NCBI RefSeq assembly: GCF_022369475.1
Contig: NZ_CP059600.1
Span: forward strand, 1,426,001 to 1,490,000
From: Campylobacter sp. RM12651
GTDB lineage: Bacteria; Campylobacterota; Campylobacteria; Campylobacterales; Campylobacteraceae
Direction: 5' to 3'
DNA length: 64,000 bases
A model generated the notes under the pieces. That model was not told where the DNA came from, ran no database searches, and saw only the letters and a program-made list of their open reading frames with translations. Positions within the stretch are counted from its first letter, which is position 1, and each line of letters starts with the position of its first letter. Shown piece by piece: positions 51,038-60,698 of the stretch. A program made the position numbers and the translations under genes.

Positions 51038-51827
51038 TTTTATTCCTATTTTCAAAATACATCAAAGCTTCAAGAACCCCACCACCTATGCTCCTAGCCT
51101 TATCTGAAATACTAAAGCAATTTTCATATTCACTAATTCTTGGGTCAATATCTGCAATTTTAAGACCCTTTACTACTTCAAAATTATCATTAATAATACC
51201 TCTTAAAAGCCCACTTATACTAGCTTTAACAGGTGTATTATCAATATATGCAATAATTTCTTCTTCTTTTACAATATCACCTATTTTAGCAATAGCTTTA
51301 AAGATTCCATTATCGTTTGCATAGATTACTCTTTTTGCTCCAATTCCTTTTACTTCAGCAGGAATTCCTGTATTTTCTTCAGTAAAACCACTTAAAATAA
51401 CCTTGCCTAAATTATGGCCGCGATTACTCTCGATTACAGCGTGAGCGTCAATTCCAGCACAAAACCCAGGTCCAATAGCAATCACAACAGGAGCCATATT
51501 AATATTTGTTCCTAAATTCCTTTTAGCTAAAATTGAATCAATTAAAGCCCTTGGTTTTATATAATTTAAAATATCTAAATTCTCATCAATTATAATAGGA
51601 ATAAAATCTTTACAATCTAAAATCTCATCTTTATTAACTAACTTCGCTTTTATACCTTCTATTTCACAAGTTTTATCGTAAACTGCTTGAGAAAAACAAA
51701 CTTTTGTTCTAATTGAACTTGGTTTTAAACATTCTAATAAAAGTATCTTAAAACCTGCTCTAAAAAGCCTAGCAGCAATACCACTAGCAATATCACCCGC
51801 TCCTCTAATAATTACAAATTCACTCAT
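51030..51827 (-). CDS. yqeB: Selenium-dependent molybdenum hydroxylase maturation protein YqeB
   Basis: 265 residues from ATG 51827 (AAGG at 7 nt). Pattern VIIRGAGDIASGIAARLFRAGFKILLLE, VCFSQAVYDK, VVIAIGPGFCAGIDAHAVIESNRGHNLG, and GGGVLEAL fits the EF2563/YqeB family, which marks selenium-dependent molybdenum hydroxylases. Its exact reaction is unproven; it is thought to help add the labile selenium to the cofactor. Confidence 0.93.
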   Translation of the reverse strand: MSEFVIIRGAGDIASGIAARLFRAGFKILLLECLKPSSIRTKVCFSQAVYDKTCEIEGIKAKLVNKDEILDCKDFIPIIIDENLDILNYIKPRALIDSILAKRNLGTNINMAPVVIAIGPGFCAGIDAHAVIESNRGHNLGKVILSGFTEENTGIPAEVKGIGAKRVIYANDNGIFKAIAKIGDIVKEEEIIAYIDNTPVKASISGLLRGIINDNFEVVKGLKIADIDPRISEYENCFSISDKARSIGGGVLEALMYFENRNKNG

Positions 51828-52383
51828 CAATCAACCTTAAATCTTCTTTAGTATCTATATCTTTTCCTTCTAATTCATCATATAAATCAACAAAAATTAC
51901 TTTATCTTTATATTTTTGAATTAGCACTCTTCCACCGCTATCATTATCTAATTCGCACAATTCTTTAAAATATTTTTTATCAAAAATAGTAGGCAAGGAA
52001 TTAATATTATTAAATCTAGGAACAACAATATAATTTTCTTTATATTTTGAAATGATAGTTTTTATTGAATTAGTTTTTAAAAATATTTGATCAATCGGTA
52101 AAAATATTGCGTAATCATAATCTAAAACATTATTTAAAGCTATTTTTATACTTGTATTTTGACCCTTATTAAAGGCATTTAAAACCACATTAAAATCTTT
52201 ATAATTTGTCTTTAAATACTCGTAATTGTTCTCATTAGCAACTATTTTAATATCCATATTAAGCTCTAAAGTTTTTTGAATAATCAAATCAATAAAATAA
52301 GTATTTTTATATTTTAAAAATGATTTATTTAAACCAAGCCTTCTTGAATATCCAGCTGCTAAGATAATACAAATTCCTTTCAA
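51820..52383 (-). CDS. mocA: MocA-like molybdenum cofactor nucleotidyltransferase
   Basis: 187 residues. Begins CIILAAGYSRRLGLNKSFLKY, the nucleotidyltransferase signature LAAGxSxRxGxxK; FLPIDQIFL is the metal-binding PxDQ-like block, and GKDIDTKEDL the C-terminal motif. Family members add CMP to the pterin (MCD cofactor). The start is TTG, overlapping the yqeC stop as TTGA; no ATG exists before the conserved motif. Overlaps yqeB by 8 nt. Confidence 0.87.
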   Translation of the reverse strand: MKGICIILAAGYSRRLGLNKSFLKYKNTYFIDLIIQKTLELNMDIKIVANENNYEYLKTNYKDFNVVLNAFNKGQNTSIKIALNNVLDYDYAIFLPIDQIFLKTNSIKTIISKYKENYIVVPRFNNINSLPTIFDKKYFKELCELDNDSGGRVLIQKYKDKVIFVDLYDELEGKDIDTKEDLRLIDE

Positions 52384-53054
52384 AAATTAAGCCTTATATA
52401 TTTTTCTTCTTTTAAAAAACCAGCTAATAATCTAAAATTTTTTAATCTTTTTGCAAGTTCATTTAATACTTTTAAATCATCGCATCTATTAAAAAAAATA
52501 AAATTATCAGAATTTAAACTAATATTTTCAAACATTTTTAAACAAATTTTTTCTATTAAATCAATACTTAAAACATCACTTTTACTCACTTCAAATACTT
52601 TCAAAAAATCATCAAACCTATGAATGAAATTCTCATTTAATTGATAATTTAATAAATGAAGTGGAATAATTCCTATTATTTTATTGGTATTTTCTAAAAT
52701 AACAGGCTCATTATTTTTCCAAACTTTATAAGGCAATTCCTTAGCTCCATCAGCTTCATATATAAACAAATCACAATTTTTATAAAAATCACTAAAATCA
52801 TCTAAAGCATTTACTTTATTGTCAATAATTTTTCCACATAAATTAACGCCTTTTTTAAGATTTGTAATACTTGTTTGATTATATAGATTATTAAAATTTA
52901 TATCTTTTACTTCATACATTTTTGTACTTGTTGTAAGAATTGTGATTTTATCTTGATTTTGTTTAGCTAGATTATAAGCAAAAGTAGTCTTCCCACCAGA
53001 GCCTATAATCGCAATTTTGTCTTTATATTTAATATCTAAAGCTTCATTTAGCAT
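52380..53054 (-). CDS. yqeC: Selenium-dependent molybdenum hydroxylase maturation protein YqeC
   Basis: 224 residues. P-loop IAIIGSGGKTTFAYNLA near residue 20, TTSTKMY, YEADGAKELPYKVWKNNEPVI and FFNRCD are the YqeC pattern. With YqeB it defines the selenium-cofactor hydroxylase system. Starts inside the last codons of the iron-sulphur subunit (11-nt overlap). Confidence 0.92.
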   Translation of the reverse strand: MLNEALDIKYKDKIAIIGSGGKTTFAYNLAKQNQDKITILTTSTKMYEVKDINFNNLYNQTSITNLKKGVNLCGKIIDNKVNALDDFSDFYKNCDLFIYEADGAKELPYKVWKNNEPVILENTNKIIGIIPLHLLNYQLNENFIHRFDDFLKVFEVSKSDVLSIDLIEKICLKMFENISLNSDNFIFFNRCDDLKVLNELAKRLKNFRLLAGFLKEEKYIRLNF

Positions 53055-53505
53055 TATTTGCAGTATCTTCTATGGCTTGAAAGATTTTTTTATATCCTGT
53101 GCAACGACATAGATTACCAGACACACCTCGCCTTATTTCAAACTTAGTAGGCATTTTATTTTTACTAAGCAAAGCAGTTGATGAAATAATAAACCCAGGA
53201 GTGCAAAATCCACACTGAACAGCACCATTTTTTACAAAATTTTCTTGTAAAAGACTTAAGCCATCAAAAGGGGTTAAACCTTCTATAGTAGTTATTTTTT
53301 TACCATCAGCCCAAGCTGCTAAATAAATACAGCTATTTACATTTTTACCATCAACTAAAACAGCACAAGCTCCACATTCACCAACACTACAGCCTTCTTT
53401 AGTTCCACTTAGTTGCAATACATTTCTTATTAATTCAAGCAATGACATTCTAGGGTCAATGTGTAATTCATAAAATTTATCATTTATATAAGTTTTAATT
53501 TTCAT
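53044..53505 (-). CDS. xdhC: Xanthine dehydrogenase-type 2Fe-2S subunit
   Basis: 153 residues. Plant-type [2Fe-2S] cluster CSVGECGACAVLVDG...C and the second cluster CGFCTPG...CRCTGY. Passes electrons from the Mo centre to FAD. Named as in E. coli, where xdhC is the Fe-S subunit; not to be confused with the XdhC maturation protein at 50252-51037. Confidence 0.95.
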   Translation of the reverse strand: MKIKTYINDKFYELHIDPRMSLLELIRNVLQLSGTKEGCSVGECGACAVLVDGKNVNSCIYLAAWADGKKITTIEGLTPFDGLSLLQENFVKNGAVQCGFCTPGFIISSTALLSKNKMPTKFEIRRGVSGNLCRCTGYKKIFQAIEDTANNAK

Positions 53506-54370
53506 AATTTTTTCCTATTAATTCATAAATAGCTCTTTTTGTAAGCGTTGTTAAAAGATTATTTCTAAAATCTTTAGAAGCTCTCCAAGAATCTCTTGCC
53601 TTTGTTTCATTTAAAATATTATTAGCAATTTTTTCAATATTATCTTTAGTTAATTTTAAACCTTTTGCTAATTTTTCACTTTCTTTAGCTCTAATAGGAG
53701 TAGGAGCAGCAACTCCATAAGCTAATTTTAAATCAATTATCTCATCATTATTAGTTTTTAACATAACACTAACTCCAATTGTAGCTATATCCATAGCATT
53801 TCTTTGAGCAAATTTTATATATTTACTAACATAACCATTAAAAGATTTTTTAGGAATTTTAATACTTGTTAAAATATCTCCTTTTTCTAATTTAACAACA
53901 CCAGAACTAATATAAAAATCATTTATAGCAATTTCTTTGCGTGTGTCTTCGTTGTAAATAACTAAAATCGCATCAAGAGTAAAAAGACTTGAAGCACTAT
54001 CAGCAGAAGTTGCACCATTGCAAATATTTCCACCTATTGTAGCCATATTTCTAATTTGCGGGCCACCAACTAGAGCAGCTGCTTGTTTGAGATTTGTTAA
54101 ATTATTTTTTATAATTTCATTATTTTCTATATCATCAAAAGTGCATAATGCACCTATATGAATAAACTCATCATCAATTGTTATAGTTTTTAATTCTTTT
54201 AAAGTATTAATTCCTATTAAATGCTTATTTGCGTATTTTTTATCCAAACTTCTAAGTTTAATTAAAATATCAGTTCCGCCTGCAATTAATACCGAATCAT
54301 CTATAGTTTTTAATAACCTACTAGCTTCATTAACGCTTTTTGCTTCCGTGTAATTACTTAAATAATACAT
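53495..54370 (-). CDS. xdhB: Xanthine dehydrogenase-type FAD subunit
   Basis: 291 residues. FAD-binding AGGTDILIKLR, then GGPQIRNMATIGGNICNGATSADSASSLFTLDA, and FAQRNAMDIATIGVSV. CO-dehydrogenase flavoprotein fold. Overlaps both neighbours by 11-13 nt. Confidence 0.95.
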   Translation of the reverse strand: MYYLSNYTEAKSVNEASRLLKTIDDSVLIAGGTDILIKLRSLDKKYANKHLIGINTLKELKTITIDDEFIHIGALCTFDDIENNEIIKNNLTNLKQAAALVGGPQIRNMATIGGNICNGATSADSASSLFTLDAILVIYNEDTRKEIAINDFYISSGVVKLEKGDILTSIKIPKKSFNGYVSKYIKFAQRNAMDIATIGVSVMLKTNNDEIIDLKLAYGVAAPTPIRAKESEKLAKGLKLTKDNIEKIANNILNETKARDSWRASKDFRNNLLTTLTKRAIYELIGKNYEN

Positions 54371-56655
54371 TCTTTATCCTTAGCTTGAAAAAATCTTTCT
54401 GGTGTTATTGGAATTTGATTAAACTCTATATTTGTAGCATCAAGCACTGCATTTCTAATAGCAGGTGCAGGAGAACACATAGGAGGTTCACCTAAAGACT
54501 TATTACCAAATGGACCATAAGGGTCATAATTATCAACAAAACTAACATCTAAATCAGGAACATCAAGTGCAGTTGGAACTTTATAATCTAAAAGATTATT
54601 GTTTAAAATCTTACCTGTTTTTTTGTCATATTTTAATTCTTCTAATAAAGCATAAGGAATTGCCATTCCCATTCCGCCTTCTACTTGAGAACTTGCTAAA
54701 AGTGGATTTAATACCTTACCAGCATCATGAACATTTAAAATATCTAATATCTCTATTTTTCCTGTATTCATATCAACTTCAACCATAGCCATAGTAATAC
54801 CATAACTATAAGAATTTGTATGGCAATTTACACTTGCAAATGCCGATAAACTTTTAGCCTTTTGCCAATCATAAGTAGTGTGTAAAGCAAAATCAGCCAA
54901 ACTCATTAAAACTTCTTTATTCTTAAAAACAATATTTGCATTTTCTAAATCAAGATTTGCAAAATCAACATCTTTTAATCTCGCTGCTGTTTTTAATATT
55001 TTTGTTTTTAATTTTAAAGCAGCTTCTTTTACTGCAAGCCCTGTTACATAGCTTTGTCTTGAAGCATAAGCTCCTGTATCAAATGGAGCCGTATCTGTAT
55101 CAGTATTCGCATCAACTATAACCCAATCATAAGGAATACTTAAAACTTCTGCTGCCATTTGAGCTAAAACCGTATCAGAACCTTGTCCGATTTCAGTTGA
55201 ACCTAGCATTAGTTTAATATGTGCATCTTGATTTAGTATTACTCTAGCTGCTGCTGTTTCTAAGCCCTTTGGATAAACACCTGTTGTATAAGTAAAGGTT
55301 GCAAGCCCTACCCCACGCTTTTTATAAGAGTGTTTAAATTCTTTACAGGCTTTTTGTTTTTCATAGTAATTAAATTTATCTTTAGCAACCTTAATACATT
55401 CTTTTAATTTAGCTGATTTTTGAATAACTTGATTTAGTGGATTTAAAACATCATTTCCTACTATATTTTTTTCTCTAAAACTAATAGAATCAAAACCCAT
55501 TTTTCTAGCTACATTTTCCATAAAACTTTCTATAAAAAACATAACCTGTGGAACTCCATATCCTCTCATAGCCCCAGCTGTTGCTATATTTGTATGAACG
55601 GTTTTAATGTCATATCTAAAGTTAGGAATATTATATAAAGATAATAAAACTCCACCACCTTTAATACCAACCGAATGAGTATGAGATGCGTAAGCTCCTT
55701 TATTTGATAATACTTCTATATCTAAAGCATTTATAAAGCCATCTTTACTAATACCCATTTTTGCTTTATATTCCATTTCGTGTCTTGTTCTTGTATATGC
55801 GATACTTTCTTCTCTATCAAGTGCAATTTGAACAATTTCTCCACCCATAGCCATAGATAAAGCAACGCAAAGTGGCTCTATTGTTACTTCTTGTTTATTA
55901 CCAAAACCACCACCAACAAAAGGTTTTATGACTCTAAAATAACTCCAATGTTTTTCAAAAACTTCGCCTAAAATTCTTCTTAAAATATGTGGAATTTGAG
56001 TTGAACTTACTACCACATAACGATTATCTTGGTCTTTATAAGCATAAGCAATCTGATTTTCCATATGGCAATGTTGTTGTAAAGGAACTTTAAATGTATC
56101 ACTAAAAACATAATCGCTATTAGCTAAAGCCGATTCTACATCTCCAACTTTACTAATAGTATGAGCCATTATATTGCTATCTAAATCCTCATGAATTTTC
56201 GCAGCCCCTTCTTGCATTGCTTCTTGTGGGGTTAGATAAAAAGGAAGCTCATCATATTCAACCTTTACCTTACTTACAGCAATTTTTGCAGCTAAATCAG
56301 TGGTTGCAATAATAGCTGCTATTTCATCTCCAAATAATCTAACATGCTCTGTTAAAATGGTTCTATCATACCTATCTCTAGTCTTTGGGTCTAGTCCAAA
56401 TGGATGACCTGCGGTTGCAAACTTAGTTTTTGGCATATCTTTATAAGTTAAAATTTTAATAACCCCATCAACCTTTAAAGCTTCGCTAAAATCAAAACTT
56501 TTAACATATCCATGTGCTATGCTAGATCTTACTATTCTTGCATAAAACTTTTTCTTAGTAGGAATATCAGCAGTATAAATTGCTTTACCTGTAACTTTAG
56601 CGTAAGCATCCCATCTTGTTTCACTTTTACCTATCGTTTTAAATTCTTCTTTCAT
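54358..56655 (-). CDS. xdhA: Xanthine dehydrogenase-type molybdenum subunit
   Basis: 765 residues from ATG 56655 (AGGG spacing 6; a GTG lies two codons upstream). Motifs: TGKAIYTADI, GGGFGNKQEVTIEP, GAMRGYGVPQ (Mo-site region), LGSTEIGQGSDTVLAQMAAE, DTGAYASRQSYVTG and the near-terminal SLGEPPMCSPAPAIRNA with the catalytic Glu. Hydroxylates a purine or related N-heterocycle; the xanthine permease upstream points to xanthine/hypoxanthine. Together with YqeB/YqeC it should carry a selenium ligand. Confidence 0.94.
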   Translation of the reverse strand: MKEEFKTIGKSETRWDAYAKVTGKAIYTADIPTKKKFYARIVRSSIAHGYVKSFDFSEALKVDGVIKILTYKDMPKTKFATAGHPFGLDPKTRDRYDRTILTEHVRLFGDEIAAIIATTDLAAKIAVSKVKVEYDELPFYLTPQEAMQEGAAKIHEDLDSNIMAHTISKVGDVESALANSDYVFSDTFKVPLQQHCHMENQIAYAYKDQDNRYVVVSSTQIPHILRRILGEVFEKHWSYFRVIKPFVGGGFGNKQEVTIEPLCVALSMAMGGEIVQIALDREESIAYTRTRHEMEYKAKMGISKDGFINALDIEVLSNKGAYASHTHSVGIKGGGVLLSLYNIPNFRYDIKTVHTNIATAGAMRGYGVPQVMFFIESFMENVARKMGFDSISFREKNIVGNDVLNPLNQVIQKSAKLKECIKVAKDKFNYYEKQKACKEFKHSYKKRGVGLATFTYTTGVYPKGLETAAARVILNQDAHIKLMLGSTEIGQGSDTVLAQMAAEVLSIPYDWVIVDANTDTDTAPFDTGAYASRQSYVTGLAVKEAALKLKTKILKTAARLKDVDFANLDLENANIVFKNKEVLMSLADFALHTTYDWQKAKSLSAFASVNCHTNSYSYGITMAMVEVDMNTGKIEILDILNVHDAGKVLNPLLASSQVEGGMGMAIPYALLEELKYDKKTGKILNNNLLDYKVPTALDVPDLDVSFVDNYDPYGPFGNKSLGEPPMCSPAPAIRNAVLDATNIEFNQIPITPERFFQAKDKECII

Positions 56656-56663
56656 ACTCACCC

Positions 56664-57998
56664 TTATTTATCTTTTGCAAAAAATAAAGAAGCTATCATA
56701 GAAATTACACAAACTCCTACTATGCTATCTTTAAAAACCCAACTTATATAACCTGGCAAATTACTAGTAATTTCAGGATGGACTCCAAACCCATACCCAA
56801 GACCAAAAGTAATACCTAATATCATTACATTTTTGTTGCTAAATCCAGCATAAGCTACAATCTTAATACCATTTATCAAAATCATAGCAAAAATCATAAT
56901 AACTGCACCCCCTAAAACACTATCTGGAATAGTCCTAAAAACAGCTCCTAATTTAGGAATAAAAGCTGATACTATAATAAAAAAAGCACCTAAAGCTATG
57001 CAATATTTATTTATAATTTTTGTCATTGCTATTATTCCTGCATTTTGACCATAAGCTGTATTAGGTAAAGCATTTAACAAACTAGCCACCATACAACCAA
57101 CACCATCTGCTAAAATAGCTCCACTGATTTCTTTTTCTTTAGCACACCTATTAAAAGCTGCTACGGTAATTCCATTAACATTTCCAATAGTTTCTAAACT
57201 TGTGATTATATAAACGATAATGGCACTTACAATAGGGGCTAGTTCAAAATGAAATTCATTAATTAAAATAATTGGAATAGGCAAGCTAAACCAACTTGCT
57301 TCACTAATAATACTAGTATCTACTCTACCTACCATATAAGCTAAAAAATATCCCACAACAAGACCTATTAAAATAGCTGAAACTTTAAAGATACCCTTTG
57401 CAAATCGTTGAATAGCAATAATGATTGCAAAAGTGCTAAAAGATAAACATAAATTAATAATATCCCCATAAGTTCCCATTTTTTTAGCAGCTAAACCACC
57501 CGCACAATAATTAACACCCACATCTAATAAATTAATGCCGATTGCAATTAATACAACACCTATTACTAATTCAGATAAAATCTTTGTGATATATTTGTAA
57601 GCAAAACCAATAAATATAGTGATTATACTGCCTATAAGAGAAGAAGCTAAAATTGCACTAAAACCATAAGTATTTGCAACACTTATAGCTGTTGGCACAA
57701 AAGCAAATGTAGTCCCCATAACTATTGGAAGATTAGCACCTATTTGGATATTTTTATATTTGATTGGATAAAGTTGCAGAAGAGTTACTATGCCAGAAGC
57801 TAGCATAGCTGATTGGATTAAACTGATACTTTCTTGCGTGGATATTACAATACTCGTACTATTTAAGACCCCTATAATTATCAAAATGGGGGCTAAATTT
57901 CCTGTAAACATAGCAAGAACATGCTGCATTCCCAAAGGAAGTGCTACAAAAAACGGGGGTTTTCCTTCTAGTTGGTAAATTAAATTCTTATTTTTCAT
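56664..57998 (-). CDS. NCS2-family purine (xanthine/uric acid) permease
   Basis: 444 residues, 14 helices. PLGMQHVLAMFTGNLAPILI, QIGANLPIVMGTTFAFVPTA, and TYGQNAGIIAMTKI are hallmarks of the nucleobase-cation symporter 2 family, xanthine branch. First gene of the operon, 8 nt before xdhA. GTG at 58001 and ATG at 57998 are adjacent; ATG chosen. Confidence 0.92.
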   Translation of the reverse strand: MKNKNLIYQLEGKPPFFVALPLGMQHVLAMFTGNLAPILIIIGVLNSTSIVISTQESISLIQSAMLASGIVTLLQLYPIKYKNIQIGANLPIVMGTTFAFVPTAISVANTYGFSAILASSLIGSIITIFIGFAYKYITKILSELVIGVVLIAIGINLLDVGVNYCAGGLAAKKMGTYGDIINLCLSFSTFAIIIAIQRFAKGIFKVSAILIGLVVGYFLAYMVGRVDTSIISEASWFSLPIPIILINEFHFELAPIVSAIIVYIITSLETIGNVNGITVAAFNRCAKEKEISGAILADGVGCMVASLLNALPNTAYGQNAGIIAMTKIINKYCIALGAFFIIVSAFIPKLGAVFRTIPDSVLGGAVIMIFAMILINGIKIVAYAGFSNKNVMILGITFGLGYGFGVHPEITSNLPGYISWVFKDSIVGVCVISMIASLFFAKDK

Positions 57999-58234
57999 CA
58001 CACACTTTCATTTTAGATAAAAGTGATTATATAAAATCTTACTTAAAATCATCTTGATATTTATTGATAATGCTAAAACATAAGTAGAATTAAATTCCTA
58101 AGTTAAATAATAAAAATATATTTATACTAAAAAAATAATCATCATAAAATCTCATATATAAATATTAATTTATAACAAGGCTAAAATAAATCATATTAAA
58201 ATATAAAACCGAAAAATTAATTCCGATTTTATAT

Positions 58235-58930
58235 TTAAATTCCTAAATATTTTTTGCGAATATTATCATCATTTGCAAGGTCAATTCCTTTGCCTTCTAA
58301 AACGATTTTACCATTTTCTAAAACATAAGCCCTATCGCTTATTTTTAATGCTTGTTGGGCGTTTTGCTCTACTAATAAAATAGTAATTCCTTCATTTTTT
58401 AAAACCTTAATTATCTCAAAAACTTCTCCTACAATCTTAGGTGCAAGTCCTAGACTTGGTTCATCTAACATAAGTAATTTTGGCTCTCCCATTAAAGCTC
58501 TTGAGATTGCTAACATTTGTGCTTCTCCACCACTTAAATTCCTTGCTAAGGTATTATTTTTTTGCTTTAAGCGTGGGAATAATCTATACATTTGCTCTTT
58601 TAAATGCTCGTAATTATCAGCATTATAAAACGCTCCCATTTTAAGATTATCTTCTATGCTAAGATTTGCAAAAACTCTTCTTCCTTCTGGCACAAGGCTA
58701 ATTCCTTTTTGAACTAGAGTATGAGTTTTATGCCTTTCTATTTCATAACCTAAAAAATTAATCTCCCCACTACGCTTAGGAATATTCAAAATCGCATTTA
58801 AAGTGCTAGTTTTACCAGCCCCGTTACTACCTACAATACTTACGATTTCTCCTGAGTTTATATGAAAACTAATATCATCAACAGCTTTAATCAAACCATA
58901 ATGAACGCTTAAGTTTTTAACCTTTAACAT
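58235..58930 (-). CDS. livF: Branched-chain amino acid ABC transporter ATPase LivF
   Basis: 231 residues. Walker A GSNGAGKTS, signature NLSGGEAQML, Walker B LLMLDEPSLGLAP, switch His in LLVEQNAQQ region. LivF-type end. Shares a base with livG. Confidence 0.95.
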   Translation of the reverse strand: MLKVKNLSVHYGLIKAVDDISFHINSGEIVSIVGSNGAGKTSTLNAILNIPKRSGEINFLGYEIERHKTHTLVQKGISLVPEGRRVFANLSIEDNLKMGAFYNADNYEHLKEQMYRLFPRLKQKNNTLARNLSGGEAQMLAISRALMGEPKLLMLDEPSLGLAPKIVGEVFEIIKVLKNEGITILLVEQNAQQALKISDRAYVLENGKIVLEGKGIDLANDDNIRKKYLGI

Positions 58931-59682
58931 TAAAAATCTCCTAAATATGCTTTAATTACTTCATTATTATTAACTGCTTCTTTTGGTGAGCCTAAGAAAA
59001 TACTCTTACCATAATCAAGCACTAAAACCCTATCACATAAGCTATTTACAAACTTCATATCATGCTCAATCAACACTATACTAAGCTCTTTTTTAAGAGT
59101 AGTTATAATATCTGCTAATTCATTGCTCTCAGTCCCATTCATTCCTGCTACAGGCTCATCAAGTAATAATAATTTTGGCTTTAGTGCTAATGCTCTTGCT
59201 ATTTCTAATTTTCTTTGTTCTCCATAACTTAATTCGGTTGATTTTGCATTAGCTAAATGAGAGATTTTAAGAGTATTTAGTATTTTTATTGCTTCTTCTC
59301 TTGCTTGTTTTTCAGCCTTTTTATATCTTGCAATATGCAAAAACGCTTCAAAAATATTGTAATTAATACTACAATTTAGCCCTATTAAAACATTCTCAAG
59401 CACACTCATAGATGAAAATAATCTAATATTTTGAAAAGTCCTTGCAATGCCTAATTTTGTGATTTCTAATTGATTTAGATTTGTAATGTTTTTATTATCA
59501 AAAATAATCTCACCCGAACTTGGTTTATAAGCTCCTGAAATTATATTAAATAAAGTAGTTTTCCCTGCTCCATTAGGTCCAATAAGTCCAAAAACTTCAC
59601 CTTTTTTAACGCTAAGATTTGCATTATTTATAGCCTTTACTCCACCAAAATTCTTATCAATATTCTTAAGCTCTAAAATCAT
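58930..59682 (-). CDS. livG: Branched-chain amino acid ABC transporter ATPase LivG
   Basis: 250 residues. Walker A GPNGAGKTTLFN, ARTFQNIRLFSSMSVLENVLIG, signature LSYGEQRKLEIARAL, Walker B LLLLDEPVAGMN, IEHDMKFV. Overlaps livM by 4 nt. Confidence 0.96.
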   Translation of the reverse strand: MILELKNIDKNFGGVKAINNANLSVKKGEVFGLIGPNGAGKTTLFNIISGAYKPSSGEIIFDNKNITNLNQLEITKLGIARTFQNIRLFSSMSVLENVLIGLNCSINYNIFEAFLHIARYKKAEKQAREEAIKILNTLKISHLANAKSTELSYGEQRKLEIARALALKPKLLLLDEPVAGMNGTESNELADIITTLKKELSIVLIEHDMKFVNSLCDRVLVLDYGKSIFLGSPKEAVNNNEVIKAYLGDF

Positions 59683-60698
59683 TTTTTAAACCTTTTAAAA
59701 ATAATATCGCTTAGCTCCTTATCGCCAAAAATCCCACGCCTTGCAAATAGCATTACTAAAATTAATATGATAGAAAACACAAGCATTCTAAGTCCTGGCA
59801 AACCTTTTGTCTCATAACCAAAAATGCTCATAGGTTCATCTAAAAATCTAAGCCACTCACTTCCACCAATTACTAAAATAGCTCCAATAATTGCTCCTGT
59901 AGTGCTTCCTAACCCACCTAAAACTATGATAATTAATAATTGGAATGTAAATAAAAAGTCAAATTGTTCAGGCGTAACACTTGTGATATAACAAGCTAAA
60001 AGCCCACCTGCTACACCTTCTAAAAAAGCACTAGTCCCAAAAGCTAAAGTCTTAATCCTAAAAGTATTAATCCCCATAGCTAAAGCTGCATCTTCATCAT
60101 CTCTTACAGCCTTCATTGCTCTGCCGTATTTTGAATAAATGATATTAAGTATTAAAATAACGCTAATAATAGTAATAATTCCAACTATATATAAAAAATT
60201 ATTCGGTTTTGGAATTTCATTTAACCCTTGCACTCCGTTTGTAAAAGCTGCGAAATTAAGTGCAATTAATTTAATAATTATCCCAAATCCAAGCGTAACG
60301 ATAGCTAAATAATCTCCCCTTACACGAAAAACAGCAAAGCTTAAGATTAAAGATAAAGCCAAAGCACCAAAACCACCCGCTAATAAAGCTATAAAAAAGC
60401 TATCAGTATGAAATGATAAAATAAATGGATGCGGGTCTAATAAGCTAAATTGATCTTGCTTAGCTTCAATATCAAGCAATAATAAAGCCGTAATATAAGC
60501 ACCAACTGCAACAAAACCATTAGGCTCTAGGCTAAATTGCCCTGTTACACCATTGATTAGATTATAAGATACTGCCAAGATTATAAAAATACTAATATTT
60601 ATAAAAGTTCTTAAAGCATAATCACTCAAGCAATATTGAGCCGCAAAAATGCTTAAAACTGCTAAGATTAAAATGATTATTGAAAATATATTTTTCAT
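59679..60698 (-). CDS. livM: Branched-chain amino acid ABC permease LivM
   Basis: 339 residues, about nine helices. NLINGVTGQFSLEPNGFVAVGAY, RVRGDYLAIVTLGFG, GRAMKAVRDDEDAALAMGIN and LGGLGSTTGAIIGA are LivM blocks. Confidence 0.95.
   Translation of the reverse strand: MKNIFSIIILILAVLSIFAAQYCLSDYALRTFINISIFIILAVSYNLINGVTGQFSLEPNGFVAVGAYITALLLLDIEAKQDQFSLLDPHPFILSFHTDSFFIALLAGGFGALALSLILSFAVFRVRGDYLAIVTLGFGIIIKLIALNFAAFTNGVQGLNEIPKPNNFLYIVGIITIISVILILNIIYSKYGRAMKAVRDDEDAALAMGINTFRIKTLAFGTSAFLEGVAGGLLACYITSVTPEQFDFLFTFQLLIIIVLGGLGSTTGAIIGAILVIGGSEWLRFLDEPMSIFGYETKGLPGLRMLVFSIILILVMLFARRGIFGDKELSDIIFKRFKK

Noticed and set aside
54567-55121. Plus-strand frames at 54567-54788 and 54936-55121
   Set aside because: Antisense shadows of xdhA, rich in Leu from the complementary codons.
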